Assembly: GCF_000384295.1 (NCBI RefSeq)
Contig: NZ_KB913037.1
Coordinates: forward strand, 350,762-414,761
Reading direction: 5' to 3'
Length of the DNA stretch: 64,000 nt
Source: Amycolatopsis balhimycina FH 1894
Lineage (GTDB): Bacteria > Actinomycetota > Actinomycetes > Mycobacteriales > Pseudonocardiaceae
Below the pieces are notes generated by a model. It saw nothing but the letters and a program-made list of their open reading frames with translations, had not been told where the DNA came from and did no database searches. The position numbers and the translations under genes were made by a program. Below, in pieces: positions 52,525 through 62,400 of this stretch (positions within the stretch are counted from its first letter, which is position 1; every line of letters begins with the position of its first letter).

Positions 52525-54011
52525 TTTTCCGGGCCGGTCAGGCGGTGGCGGTCGATCTTGCCGTTGAGGCTCAGCGGCATGGTCGTGCGGTGTTCGAAGT
52601 GGCGCGGGAGCATGTGGATCGGGACCCGCGAACGCAGCCAGTGGTGGAGTGCGGCGGCAGGCAGGGGCTCGCCGGTGTAGATGGCGGTCAGGGCCGGTTC
52701 GCCGTCGGTCGCCGGGGCGAGCACGACGACCTGGTCGATCTCCGGGTGGGCGCGCAGGGCGGCTTCGATCTCGCCGAGTTCGACGCGGTGGCCGTGGATC
52801 TTCACCTGCTGGTCGAGGCGGCCGCGGTGGACGATCTCGCCGGCTTCCCAGCCGACGCGATCGCCGGTGCGGTACCAGAAGGCGTCCGTGAGTGGCCGCG
52901 AGCCGTCGTAGTCGGCGGCCGGGCCGGTGCCGTCGAAGAAGGTGAACCGGCCGATGTCGTCGCGGGGGTCGAGGTAGCCGCCGAAACGCTGGAGGCCGCG
53001 GACGCACAGTTCCCCCTCGGTGGCGGGCAGGCCGTCCTCACCGAGCACGACGGCGTCCAGGTGCGGGTACGGGCGGCCGATCGGCACGGTGCCGTTCGAG
53101 GTGCCGGGCCAGGCCGGGCGGTCGGCCGGGAGGCGGTAGCCGGTCACGGTGATGGTGAGTTCGGTGGGCCCGTAGATGTTGCCGATGGTGCTCGCCGGGG
53201 CGACCTCCGCCCAGAGCGAAGCCAGCTCGCGGGTGAGTGGCTCGGCGGCGAACAGGCTGTGCCGCAGGGTGTCCGCTTCTCCGGTGGGCAGGTTGCCCAG
53301 CTGCCGCGCGACGCCGACCACCGACGGGACGGCGAACCAGTGGGTCAGGCGGGCCCGCCGGATGTAGGCGACCGGGGTGAGCAGCTCTCCCGGATCGGGG
53401 GCGACCACGGTGGCGCCCGCCGCCCAGGCGACGAACAGGTCGAACACCGACGGATCGAACCCCAGCCCGAACGTCTGCGAAACCCGGCTGCCCGGTCCCA
53501 CTTCGAACGCCTTGACCCAGTAGGGCACGTAGTCCGCGAAGTTGCGGTGACGGATCGGCACGCCTTTGGGCCGTCCTGTCGAGCCGGAGGTGAACAGCAC
53601 GTAGGCCTCGTCGCCGGGACGACCCGAATAGGCCGGCAGCGCCCAGTCCTCGGTGACCGGCAGCTCGACCACGCGCGGCGCCCAGTCCGCGGGCTCGGCC
53701 GCCAGGACCAGCTCCAGGCCGGCCAGCTCGGCGATGTGCCGCAGGCGGCGCTCGGGCAGCCGCGGATCGAGGGGGACGACCGCGGCACCGAGCCTCAGCA
53801 CCGCGAGGTAGCCCGCATACGCCTGGATGCCGCGGGCCGCGAGGAGGCCGATCCGCCGCGGAATCCGGCTATGGCGGGCCAGGACGGCTCCGGCCGTTCC
53901 CTCGGCCAGCCGGTGCAGCTCCCGATACGTCCAGCTCCGGCCGTCGGTTTCCACCGCGACGGCGTCCGGCCACCGGGCCGCGGTGTCCGCGAAGAACCGG
54001 TACAGCGTCAT
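52518..54011 (-). CDS. Free-standing NRPS adenylation (AMP-binding) protein
   Basis: 497 residues, an A domain without attached carrier. Core motifs: LFTSGSTGRPKGV (A3), FGLGFDPSVFDLF (A4), NIYGPTE (A5), GRLDQQVKIHGHRVELGEIE (A8), LSLNGKIDR with the catalytic Lys (A10). By aligning by eye to GrsA the ten pocket residues read D P F F L A I I T K; Asp at the first position points to an alpha-amino acid. No substrate is assigned. It would charge the carrier domain of the NRPS at the start of the operon in trans. Overlaps the exporter gene by 4 nt (ATGA). Confidence 0.92.
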   Translation of the reverse strand: MTLYRFFADTAARWPDAVAVETDGRSWTYRELHRLAEGTAGAVLARHSRIPRRIGLLAARGIQAYAGYLAVLRLGAAVVPLDPRLPERRLRHIAELAGLELVLAAEPADWAPRVVELPVTEDWALPAYSGRPGDEAYVLFTSGSTGRPKGVPIRHRNFADYVPYWVKAFEVGPGSRVSQTFGLGFDPSVFDLFVAWAAGATVVAPDPGELLTPVAYIRRARLTHWFAVPSVVGVARQLGNLPTGEADTLRHSLFAAEPLTRELASLWAEVAPASTIGNIYGPTELTITVTGYRLPADRPAWPGTSNGTVPIGRPYPHLDAVVLGEDGLPATEGELCVRGLQRFGGYLDPRDDIGRFTFFDGTGPAADYDGSRPLTDAFWYRTGDRVGWEAGEIVHRGRLDQQVKIHGHRVELGEIEAALRAHPEIDQVVVLAPATDGEPALTAIYTGEPLPAAALHHWLRSRVPIHMLPRHFEHRTTMPLSLNGKIDRHRLTGPEKS

Positions 54012-55240
54012 GCGGTCCCCACCCGTCCGGCCGCCATCCGCAGCACCGGCCGCGCGGCGACCAGTGCCAGCAGCAGGATTCCCGCGCCTGCCGCGAGGAA
54101 CGGCGACCGCAAGCCTTGCGCACCGGCGAGGGCACCGGCGGCGAGGGCGCCCAAGGGCGCCGTCCCGGTGCCGATCAGCCGGTAGACCCCGTTGACCCGG
54201 CCGAGCAGTTCCGCCGGCACGTCCGCCTGCCGGAACGAAACGGTCAGCGTCTGGTACACCGCCGTGCCGAAGCCGAACACCGCGAACCCGGCGACCGCGG
54301 TGGGCGGCCAGGCGGCCAGGCCGAGGAGCATGACCGCCAGACCGGCGGACGCGAGCGAGGCCAGCGCGGCGCGGAACACGCCCAGCCGGGCGGCGAGCCT
54401 GCCGCTGAGCAGGGCGCCCGCGATCCCGCCCAGCGCCGCCGCGGCCAGGAAGACGCCGAACACCGCTTTCGGCAGTCCGAGCTCCTGCACGACGTAGAGC
54501 ACCTCCACCGCGGCGATGCCGGTCACGAAGAAGTTCGCCATGCCGAGCATCACGGCGAGAGTGGTGAGCAGCCGGTCGGCCTTCAGGTAGCGGACGCCCT
54601 CGGCGAGCATCGCCCGCCAGGAAACCCTCGGCCCGGGACCGGACGCGGGCTCAGGCGCGGGTGCCGCGGTGCGGCGCACGGCCAGGAGCAGGAGCACGCC
54701 GAGGGCGAACGAGCCGCCGTCGAGCAGGAACGGCAGGGCCGCGAACAGGACGAACACGACTCCCCCGGCGGATTGGCCGATCGAGTCGCGGAAGACGAGC
54801 TGGGCCACGTGCAGCCGGCCGTTCGCCGCGGTGAGCCGCGCCGGGGGCACGACCTCCGGCAGGAACGACTGCGCGCCGACGGCGAACACGGCCTCGCCGA
54901 GACCGAGCAGGGCCGCCGCGACGCAGACGAGCGCGAGGTTCGCCGTGCCGGTCAGCACCAGCAGCGCCAGCACGGTGACGACCGCGGCGCGCGCGAGGTC
55001 GACGCCGATGAGCAGCCGGCGGCGGTCCACCATGTCCGCGAGCACCCCGGCCAGCGCCGAAAACAGCAGCGGGACGGCCATGGCGACGGTGACGAGCGCG
55101 AGCCGGAACGGGTCGGTGGTGAACGAAAGCGCGAGCAGCGGGATCGCCGTGTAGCGGACGCCGTCGCCGAACGCCGAGATCGCGGTCGCCAGCCACAACC
55201 GGGAAAAATCGCCGCGGACCGCCGTCGCGGACCCCGTCAC
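54008..55240 (-). CDS. MFS transporter, probable product exporter
   Basis: 410 residues, GTG start. About 12 membrane helices; FSRLWLATAISAFGDGVRYT and LADMVDRRRLLIGVDLARA are typical of the enterobactin-exporter-like (MFS_3) group, followed by the second half VFFxxG-like segments. Located inside the biosynthetic operon with 4-nt overlaps on both sides, so it is likely the efflux and self-resistance gene of the cluster. Confidence 0.9.
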   Translation of the reverse strand: MTGSATAVRGDFSRLWLATAISAFGDGVRYTAIPLLALSFTTDPFRLALVTVAMAVPLLFSALAGVLADMVDRRRLLIGVDLARAAVVTVLALLVLTGTANLALVCVAAALLGLGEAVFAVGAQSFLPEVVPPARLTAANGRLHVAQLVFRDSIGQSAGGVVFVLFAALPFLLDGGSFALGVLLLLAVRRTAAPAPEPASGPGPRVSWRAMLAEGVRYLKADRLLTTLAVMLGMANFFVTGIAAVEVLYVVQELGLPKAVFGVFLAAAALGGIAGALLSGRLAARLGVFRAALASLASAGLAVMLLGLAAWPPTAVAGFAVFGFGTAVYQTLTVSFRQADVPAELLGRVNGVYRLIGTGTAPLGALAAGALAGAQGLRSPFLAAGAGILLLALVAARPVLRMAAGRVGTA

Positions 55241-56304
55241 GACGCGACCGTCCACTTCGGACCGAGCACGGTCATGACCGCCGACGCCGGCTGCGCCCGC
55301 GGAACCAGGTGGAACCGCTCGATCCCGGTGTCCTCGTGGCCGGCCAGCACGGCCGCGCAGGCGCACCCGGCCGGCGAGAACCCGGCGAAGCGGTAGCCGA
55401 TCTCCATGATCCGGTTGCGGTCGGTGCGCCGGAAGTCGGCCACCAGGTGGACGTCCGCGGCGGCGGCCCGGTCGGCGAGCCACCGGAGGGCGACCGCGCC
55501 GACCCCGCAGCCGACCACCCGGCACGACGTCGCGAGCAGCTTCAGGTGCCAGACGCGCGGATGCCGGTGCACCAGGGCCAGGCCGACCGCACCCGACGGG
55601 CCGAACCGGTCGGTCAGGGTCAGCACCAGCACGTCGTGGTCCGGCTCGCCGAGCAACCCTCGCAAGGCGGCTTCGGAATACGGCACGCCGGTCGCGTTCA
55701 TCTGGCTGGTCCGGCGGGTCAGCTCTTCGAGCCGCGCGAGATCCGTCTCGGTCGCGTGGTCGATCCGGAGCACGATGCCGAGCGAGCGCAGGAACTCGTC
55801 GTCGGGCCCGGCGAACTCGGCCCGCGCGGAGTCGCGCCGGAATCCCGCCTGGTAGCGCTCGCGGCGGTGGCGGGCGTCGTCGGTGATCGCGGCCGGGGTG
55901 AACTCGGGCCGCTGCAGCAGCTTCGTGGCCGCGGCGGCCGGGTAGGTGCGGACCTCGGGCAGTTCGAAGGAGACTTCGGCCAGTTCGGCCGGGCGGTCGT
56001 CGACGAAGGCCATCGCGCGGTGGGCGAAGCCCAGTTCGCCCGCCACCGCGCGGACCGCGTCGGACTTGCGGCCCCAGCCGATCTGCGGCAGCACGAAGTA
56101 GCCGTCCAGGCCGAACGCGGCGAGCCGGGCCATCGCCGGCTGGGGGTCGTTGCGGCTGGCGACCGACTGCAGGATGCCGCGGGCGTCGAGGCCGCGGACG
56201 ACGTCGGCGACGCCGGGCAGCAACGCGACGTCGTCGCCTTCGGCCAGGGTGCCCCGCCACAGCGTGTCGTCGAGGTCCCAGACCAGGCACTTGACGGTTT
56301 CCAC
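55237..56304 (-). CDS. FkbH-like HAD-superfamily glyceryl transferase/phosphatase
   Basis: 355 residues, GTG start. HAD motif VWDLDDTLW (Asp 10, Asp 12), SVASRND, FVDDRPAEL, then the FkbH C-terminal domain with RTSQMNATG and LLATSCRVVG; Cys 261 of the SCRV motif is the residue that holds the glyceryl thioester in this family. It takes 1,3-bisphosphoglycerate, removes the phosphate, and loads D-glycerate on the ACP encoded three genes earlier. Commits carbon to hydroxymalonyl-type or related extender units. Confidence 0.92.
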   Translation of the reverse strand: METVKCLVWDLDDTLWRGTLAEGDDVALLPGVADVVRGLDARGILQSVASRNDPQPAMARLAAFGLDGYFVLPQIGWGRKSDAVRAVAGELGFAHRAMAFVDDRPAELAEVSFELPEVRTYPAAAATKLLQRPEFTPAAITDDARHRRERYQAGFRRDSARAEFAGPDDEFLRSLGIVLRIDHATETDLARLEELTRRTSQMNATGVPYSEAALRGLLGEPDHDVLVLTLTDRFGPSGAVGLALVHRHPRVWHLKLLATSCRVVGCGVGAVALRWLADRAAAADVHLVADFRRTDRNRIMEIGYRFAGFSPAGCACAAVLAGHEDTGIERFHLVPRAQPASAVMTVLGPKWTVAS

Positions 56305-56306
56305 GC

Positions 56307-57272
56307 TCAGACCTCCCAGAGGGTCACGGCCCAGGCCGCGACCGGGCTGTTGTTGAGCACCAGCACCAGGTCCCCTTCGGTCAGCTCGCCGGTGGCGAGC
56401 ACGCGGTCGAGGTTGAGCACGACGTCCATCGCGCCGAGGTGGCCGTACGCGCTCAGGTGCGCGGCGCAGACCGGGTGGATCGGCAGGCCCAGCAGCGCGG
56501 TGTAGAACTCGTACGCGGACGCGGTGACGTTCTGCATCACGGTCGCGCGGACGCGGGAGCGGTCCACGGCCGCGTCCGCGAGCACCTGCTCGACCAGCCG
56601 GGCCATCCGTTCCCGGCTGCGCAGCGCCAGTTCGAACCGGTAGCGGTCCGGCGAAGCGCACTCCTCACGCCACTCGTACCAGGGTGTCCTGCGGTAGTCG
56701 ACGCGGAAGAGGTCGTGGAACGACCCGTCCGTCTCCGCCCGGTGCGCGCGCAGCACCGGGCGGCCACCGCGGACCACCGCCATCGCGTACGCGCCGTCCC
56801 CGATCACCGTCACCGGATACCGGACGCGGTCGAGGCCGGTGGGACGGCTGGCGTGCGTGATCAGCACGCACCGCCGGGACGCGTCGGCGTGCAGCAGGTC
56901 GGCGCCCAGCGCCCAGGCCGCGCTCGACCCGGTGCAGCCCAGCCCGTCGAGGGCGAACGGGAACGCCCGCCCGAGCCCCACGGCGGACTGGACGCGGGTG
57001 ACGTCCGACCCGAGCAGCACCTCCGGCGCGCGTGGCGCGACCAGCACCAGGACGTCGGGTTCGGGAATGTCGTGGTGGGCCAGCAGCTCGCGGCAGGCCT
57101 GGGCGGCCAGGTCCGCGGCGGGCTCGTCCAGCACCCCCACCTCGGCGACGCCACAGCCGGCGGCGAAGTCCGCGGCGGCGCGGTCCAGGTCGGCGAACTC
57201 CGGCAGCCGGGTCACCTTCACGAACTCCCGCGGCAGGACGCAGTGCACCGCGCCGATCCCGGGCGCGCTCAC
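56307..57272 (-). CDS. FabH-like (KAS III) protein with altered catalytic triad
   Basis: 321 residues, GTG start. Thiolase fold with nucleophile Cys 113 in LDGLGCTGSSAAWAL and VIGDGAYAMAV. The expected His of the HQxN motif is not present (VMQNVTASAY at about 245-254), and the Asn of GNTSAAS is replaced by His 278 in YGHLGAMDVV. Condensation by the usual C-H-N triad is therefore doubtful. It could be an acyl transferase acting on the glyceryl/hydroxymalonyl ACP or a starter, as FabH-like proteins do in tetronate clusters (inference). Overlaps the acyl-CoA dehydrogenase stop (GTGA). Confidence 0.88.
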   Translation of the reverse strand: MSAPGIGAVHCVLPREFVKVTRLPEFADLDRAAADFAAGCGVAEVGVLDEPAADLAAQACRELLAHHDIPEPDVLVLVAPRAPEVLLGSDVTRVQSAVGLGRAFPFALDGLGCTGSSAAWALGADLLHADASRRCVLITHASRPTGLDRVRYPVTVIGDGAYAMAVVRGGRPVLRAHRAETDGSFHDLFRVDYRRTPWYEWREECASPDRYRFELALRSRERMARLVEQVLADAAVDRSRVRATVMQNVTASAYEFYTALLGLPIHPVCAAHLSAYGHLGAMDVVLNLDRVLATGELTEGDLVLVLNNSPVAAWAVTLWEV

Positions 57273-58372
57273 GCGAGCGCCAGCGCGTGTTCGGCCAGCA
57301 GCAGCTGGCAGATCTCCGTGCTGCCCTCGATGATTTCCATCAGCTTCGCGTCCCGGTAGGCCCGCGCCACCACGTGATCGTCACGGGCCCCGGCCGAGGC
57401 CAGGACCTGCGCGGCCCGAGCCGCGCTCTCGGCCGCTTGCCGCGCGGCGACCTGCTTGGCCAGCACCGCGGCGACCGCCTGGTCCGGCGCGCCTTCGTCC
57501 CACCGGCCGCTGGCGTGCGCGCAGGCGAGCGTCGCCAGGTGTTCCGCGGTCACCAGCTCGGCCAGGTGCCGGGCGATGAGCTGGTGACCGGACAGCGGTT
57601 GCCCGAACTGGACGCGCTCGGCGGCGTGCCGCACCGCGGCCGTCCGGCAGGCCCGCACCAGCCCGGCACAGCCCCAGGCGACCGAGAGCCTGCCGTAACT
57701 CAGCGCGGTGGTGACCAGCATCGGCAGCGGCGCCCCGCTGGCGGCGAGCAGGTGGCTCGCGGGGAGCCGGACGCTCTCGAGGCGGACGTCGGCGTGCCCG
57801 GCCGCGCGGCAGCCGAGCGGGTCGGCGACCGGCGAGATCGTCACCCCGGGTGTCCCGGCCGGGACCACGGCGACACCGGCGCCGCGTTCGTAGGTGCCGA
57901 AGACGACGAGCAGGTCGGCGTAGGCCGCGCCGGTGACCCAGACCTTCGCGCCGTCGACGACGATCGCGTCGCCGTCGGCGCGGATCGCGGTCCGCATCCC
58001 GGACAGGTCGCTGCCCGCGGCGGGCTCGCTCATCGCGACCCCGGCCAGCGTGCCACCGGCCAGTTTCGGCAGGAACTCTTCGTGCTGGGCGGGACGCCCG
58101 AGGCGCTGCACGGTCCAGGCGGCCATCCCCTGTGACGTCTGCAGGCTCCGCAACGAGCCGCAGAGGCTGCCGGTGTGCGCGGTGAGCTCACCGTTGTCCC
58201 GGCTGCTGAACCCGGGCCCGCCGTACTCGGCCGGGACTTGGGCGCACAGGAGCCCGCCGCGGGCGAGCTCCCGCACGAGCGGTTCGGGGATCCGGCCCGC
58301 GCGATCCCACGCGGCGGCGTCGGAGCCGGCCGCGGCAGTCACGGCGGCGAGCGCGTCGGCGAGGGCGTCCAT
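57269..58372 (-). CDS. Acyl-CoA dehydrogenase-like protein (FkbI type)
   Basis: 367 residues. QVPAEYGGPGFSSRDN, MSEPAAGSDLSGM (FAD contact), RVQFGQPLSGHQLIARHLAE, and catalytic Glu in MEIIEGSTEICQLL. In methoxymalonyl- and hydroxymalonyl-ACP pathways this enzyme oxidises the ACP-bound C3 unit after the hydroxyacyl dehydrogenase. Overlaps the FabH-like start, and abuts the ACP gene with no gap. Confidence 0.92.
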   Translation of the reverse strand: MDALADALAAVTAAAGSDAAAWDRAGRIPEPLVRELARGGLLCAQVPAEYGGPGFSSRDNGELTAHTGSLCGSLRSLQTSQGMAAWTVQRLGRPAQHEEFLPKLAGGTLAGVAMSEPAAGSDLSGMRTAIRADGDAIVVDGAKVWVTGAAYADLLVVFGTYERGAGVAVVPAGTPGVTISPVADPLGCRAAGHADVRLESVRLPASHLLAASGAPLPMLVTTALSYGRLSVAWGCAGLVRACRTAAVRHAAERVQFGQPLSGHQLIARHLAELVTAEHLATLACAHASGRWDEGAPDQAVAAVLAKQVAARQAAESAARAAQVLASAGARDDHVVARAYRDAKLMEIIEGSTEICQLLLAEHALALA

Positions 58373-58624
58373 TCAGGACTGCAATCGCCGGACGAGCCGG
58401 GCCATCGCCTCGGCCGTGCGGAAGTTGTCGAGGCTGAGCTCGTCCCCCGCGACCGTGATCCCGTACCGGCGCTCGACGTGCACGACGAGTTCCAGCGCCA
58501 TCAACGAGGACAGCCCGCCCGCGGCGAACAGGTCCTCGTCCGGCGCGTGCTCGGCCTTGGTCAGCCCCGTCAGGAAGCCGAGGAGGTCGACCACGACCGG
58601 GTCGGTCGTTTCCGAAGCCGTCAC
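58373..58624 (-). CDS. Discrete acyl carrier protein (FkbJ type)
   Basis: 83 residues, GTG start. Carrier motif FAAGGLSSLMALELV, with Ser 40 as the phosphopantetheine attachment and Ser instead of Asp just before it. It would hold glyceryl, tartronic semialdehyde and hydroxymalonyl forms between FkbH and the two dehydrogenases. Overlap GTGA with the hydroxyacyl dehydrogenase gene. Confidence 0.93.
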   Translation of the reverse strand: MTASETTDPVVVDLLGFLTGLTKAEHAPDEDLFAAGGLSSLMALELVVHVERRYGITVAGDELSLDNFRTAEAMARLVRRLQS

Positions 58625-59484
58625 GAGACACTCCCGTAGTCGTAGAACCCGGCGCCGCTCTTGCGGCCGAGGTTTCCGGCCCGCACGCGGGCGAGGAGCT
58701 CCGCGTCGGCGCGGTAAGCCTCTTCGCCGGTCCGGTCGTACAGCACCGCCAGGGTGTCGACGACGTTGTCGAGGCCGATCAGGTCGGCAGTGGCCAGCGG
58801 GCCGGTGCGGTGGCCGAGGCAGGCGGTGAACACCTCGTCGACGCGCTCGGCGGCGGCCCGGCCCTCGGTCACCAGCCGCGCGGCGTCGTTGATCATCCGC
58901 ATCAGCACGTGGTTGGACACGAACCCCGGCCCGTCGCCGACGAGGATCGCCCGCCTGCCCAGCACCGCGAACAGCGAGGCGAGCGCGGCCATCGCCGCGT
59001 CGCCGGTGTCCGGTCCGCGGACGACCTCGACCGCGTCGATGAGGTAGGGCGGGTTCATGAAGTGGGTGCCGGCCAGCTCGGCCGGGCGGGCGGTCGCGGC
59101 GGCGAGCTCGCCGACCGGGATCGCCGAGGTGTTGGTCGCCAGCAGCGTGCCCGCACTGACCACAGTGGACACTTCGGCCAGTACTTTTGCCTTGGTGTCC
59201 GGTAGTTCCGTGACCGCCTCGACGACCGCGGCCGCACCGGCGACCGCGGTGACCGACGTGCTGGTCCGCAGCTCGGCGGTGATTCCGGCGGCAGGCAGCT
59301 TGCGCAGCAGCGCGCCGATGCGCGCCTGGTCGCGGACCGCGGCAGGGGCGAGCGCCAGCCGGGCCGGATCGATGTCCACCAGCGTGACCGGCACGCCGTG
59401 GGCGAGCGCCAGCGCGGCGATGCCGACGCCCATCACCCCGGCCCCGACCACCGCGATTCCCTGGGTGTGCCACGGATCTGTCAT
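58621..59484 (-). CDS. 3-hydroxyacyl-CoA dehydrogenase-like protein (FkbK type)
   Basis: 287 residues. NAD site GIAVVGAGVMGVGIAALAL at about residues 9-27, TNTSAIPVGELA, catalytic His in GTHFMNPPYLIDAVEVV, and the C-terminal helical domain GRKSGAGFYDY. In the hydroxymalonyl-ACP pathway it oxidises glyceryl-ACP to the 2-hydroxy-3-oxo form. Start overlaps the PKS stop by 1 nt. Confidence 0.93.
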   Translation of the reverse strand: MTDPWHTQGIAVVGAGVMGVGIAALALAHGVPVTLVDIDPARLALAPAAVRDQARIGALLRKLPAAGITAELRTSTSVTAVAGAAAVVEAVTELPDTKAKVLAEVSTVVSAGTLLATNTSAIPVGELAAATARPAELAGTHFMNPPYLIDAVEVVRGPDTGDAAMAALASLFAVLGRRAILVGDGPGFVSNHVLMRMINDAARLVTEGRAAAERVDEVFTACLGHRTGPLATADLIGLDNVVDTLAVLYDRTGEEAYRADAELLARVRAGNLGRKSGAGFYDYGSVS

Positions 59485-62400
59485 CAGTGTCCCCCGTTCT
59501 CACCGGCGGTGACGTCGACGCCCGCGATCGGCACCAGCCCGGCGAACTCGGGCTGCCCGGCCAGGTACCCGAGACTGCGCACCAGCTGCGCGGCGTCGAC
59601 CCGGGCGTGGCGGCCGGTCTGCCGCAGCCAGTCCTGCCAGTGCTCGCAGTCGACGTCGTCGTCTCCCGCGTCCAGCCGGTCCAGGTCGTAGAGGGCGATG
59701 CTGGCCAGCACCGGATCGCCGGTCTCGAGTGCCCGTTCGGCGACGCGCTCGAACCAGGCGGTGACGGGCAGGGCTTCCGTCGGGTGACCGGCTTCGGCCA
59801 GCAGCCCGAACAGCTGCGGCAGCGTGGGGGCGACCCGGTCGACGAGGTGGTAGGGGCGGCCGGTCGCCCCGTCGGCTCCGGCGAGCCCCACCACGGCTTC
59901 GGCGACCACGTCGACCGGGGCCAGCGGGACCGGGCGCGGGTCGAGCGGATGCGCGCCGACGGCGAGGCCCGCGGCCAGCAGCCGGAACAGCATGTCCCGG
60001 GTGTTGCAGGCCCCGGTCGCGGTGGCGCCGCTGATCAGCCCCGGGCGGAACACCCGGACCCGCAGGCCGTCCTGCCCGGCCCGCTCCAGCAGCCGTTCCG
60101 CCGCCCACTTCGACGCGCCGTAGCCGCCGGTGCGCGGGTCGAGCGGCTGGGCGCGCCGCTCGGTGCGGCGGTCACCGGTGCCGACGTCCGGGCCGGTCGC
60201 GGCGAGGGTGCTGACCTGGCTGAAGTCGGTGATGCCGGACTCACGCGCCCAGCGCACCAGTTCGAGCACCGGCAGCACGTTGTCGGTGCGCAGCACCCGG
60301 TAGGGCTCGGTGAACACCACCCTGGCCGCGCCGTGCAGGATGTGCCCGATCCGGCGGGTGAGCTCGCCGTCGCGGAAGCCGCGGCAGACGTCCCCGGCGG
60401 CGTCGCCCGGGACGGCGACCACCCGCCGCAGGTCCGGGACGGGCAGCCGGAACCGGGTCGCGGCCGCGGCCAGCCGGGCCAGGCCGCCGGCTTCGTCTTC
60501 GGCGCGCACCAGGCAGTACACCCGGTGGGTGGTCTGGCGGAGCAGCTCGTGCAGCAGGAACGCGCCGACGTAGCCGGTGGCTCCGGTGAGCAGGACGTCG
60601 GTGCCCGCCGACGGCCGGGCCGCGATCGGGCCGAGCCCGGCGGCGAGGTCGGCATCGATCAGCGCACCGTCCCCGTCGGCGGCTTCGCCCGCCGTGCCGC
60701 TCGCCGCGACGGCCTCGGCGACCCGCCGGACGGTGGCCCGGCTGCCGCCCACGCGGTGCAGGTTGATCAGCACGCCGTGACGCTGCTGGACCCGCAGCGC
60801 CATCCGCACGGACAGCAGGGATGTCCCGCCGAGCGCGCCGAACTCGTCGTCCGGACCGATCGAGGAAATCCCGAACAGCTCTCGCCACAAGGAAAGCACC
60901 TGCGTCTGGAGTGGCCCGGACGCCTCGGGTGCGGCGCCGGTGTCTTCGATGCCTAGATCATCGAGGGCCCAGTAGCGGCGGCGCGGGAACGGATAGGCGG
61001 GCAGCGGAACGCGCACGATGTCGCCCGGCGGCTGGTGCTCGCCCACGCGGACACCGTGCAGCCACGCGGTGGCCAGGGCTTCCTCGAGCGCATCGGTGTC
61101 CCCGGTGAGCGGCAGGGTGTGCGAGTCCGCGGAAGTCTCCGCGGACTCGCCGGCGAACAGGACGAACACGTCGTCGGGGACCACCGGGGGCAGCACCGGG
61201 ACGACCTCCGTGCCCGCGCCGAGTGCCGCGACCAGCCGCGCGCACAGCGGCTGCGCCGGGTCGGCGGCGACGACCAGCGGCCGTCGTTCGCCGGTGCGCA
61301 AAGTCCGGACCGGGCCGGGCCGCGGCAGCCGCAGCGCGGCGGCGAGCCGTTCGGGCGGCGCCGTCACCACCCGGCGTTCGGCGAAGTCACGGCGGCCGGT
61401 CCGGAGCGTGTAGGCGACATCGGCGTGCCGCAGCGTGCCGCCTTCGAGTTCGCCGGCCAGCCGGGCGGAGGCGTCGTCGAGTTCGGCGCGGTTGCGGGCC
61501 GACAGCCGCAGCCGGACGATCGCGGGAGCCGGGCCGTCGGCGGGCCGCGGCGCCGGTGGCGCGCCGAGCACCACCGCGGCGTTGGTGCCGCCGAGCCCCA
61601 TCGAGTTGACCAGCACGTGCCGGTCGGCGCCGGTGGCCCGGCCCGCCGCCGCGGCCAGGGTGAACGGGCTGTCCGCGAGCAGTCCCTCGTCCCGCGGCCG
61701 CTCGAACAACGGGTGTGGGGGCAGGATCCCGGTCGCCGCGATGCGCACGGCCTTGATCAGGCCGGCGACGCCCGCCGCCGCGCCGGTGTGCCCGATGTTG
61801 ACCTTCACCGAGCCCAGCGCGCAGAATCCCGTGGCGGCACTGGAGATCCGCAGCCCGTCGGTGAGGCCGCGCAGCTCGACGTGGTCGCCGAGCGGGGTGC
61901 CCGAGCCGTGCGCCTCGGTGTAGCAGAGCAGATCCGCGCCGACGTCCGCGGTGTGCAGCGCCGCGGCGACGACGTCGGCGGGGCCGTCCGGGGTGGGCGC
62001 GGTGAACCCCGGCCGCCGGGCCCCGTCGTTGCCGACCGCGCTGCCGCGCAGCACCGCGAGCACCGGGTCGCGGTCGGCGAGCGCGTCCGCCAGCCGGCGC
62101 AGCGCGACGACGCCGACGCCGGACCCGACCGCGGTGCCCGACGAGCGGGCGTCGAACGCCCGGCAGTAGCCGTCGTCGGAGAGGATCCCGCCGGGCTCGA
62201 ACCGGTAGCCCGCGGCGGGTTCGGCGAGCCCGGCACCCCCGGCCAGCGCGAGGTCGCACTCACCGGACAGCAGGCTGAGCACGGCGTAGTGCACCGCGGT
62301 CAGCGAAGACGAGCAGGCCGTCTGCACGCCCACCGACGGGCCGCGCAGGCCGAGCTTGTGCGCCACCCGGGCCGCGCCGAAGTCGGCCATCCCGCCGAGC

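Noticed and set aside
52545..54185. 546-codon plus-strand ORF opposite the adenylation gene
   Set aside because: Antisense shadow; adenylation motifs A3-A10 on the other strand are unmistakable.
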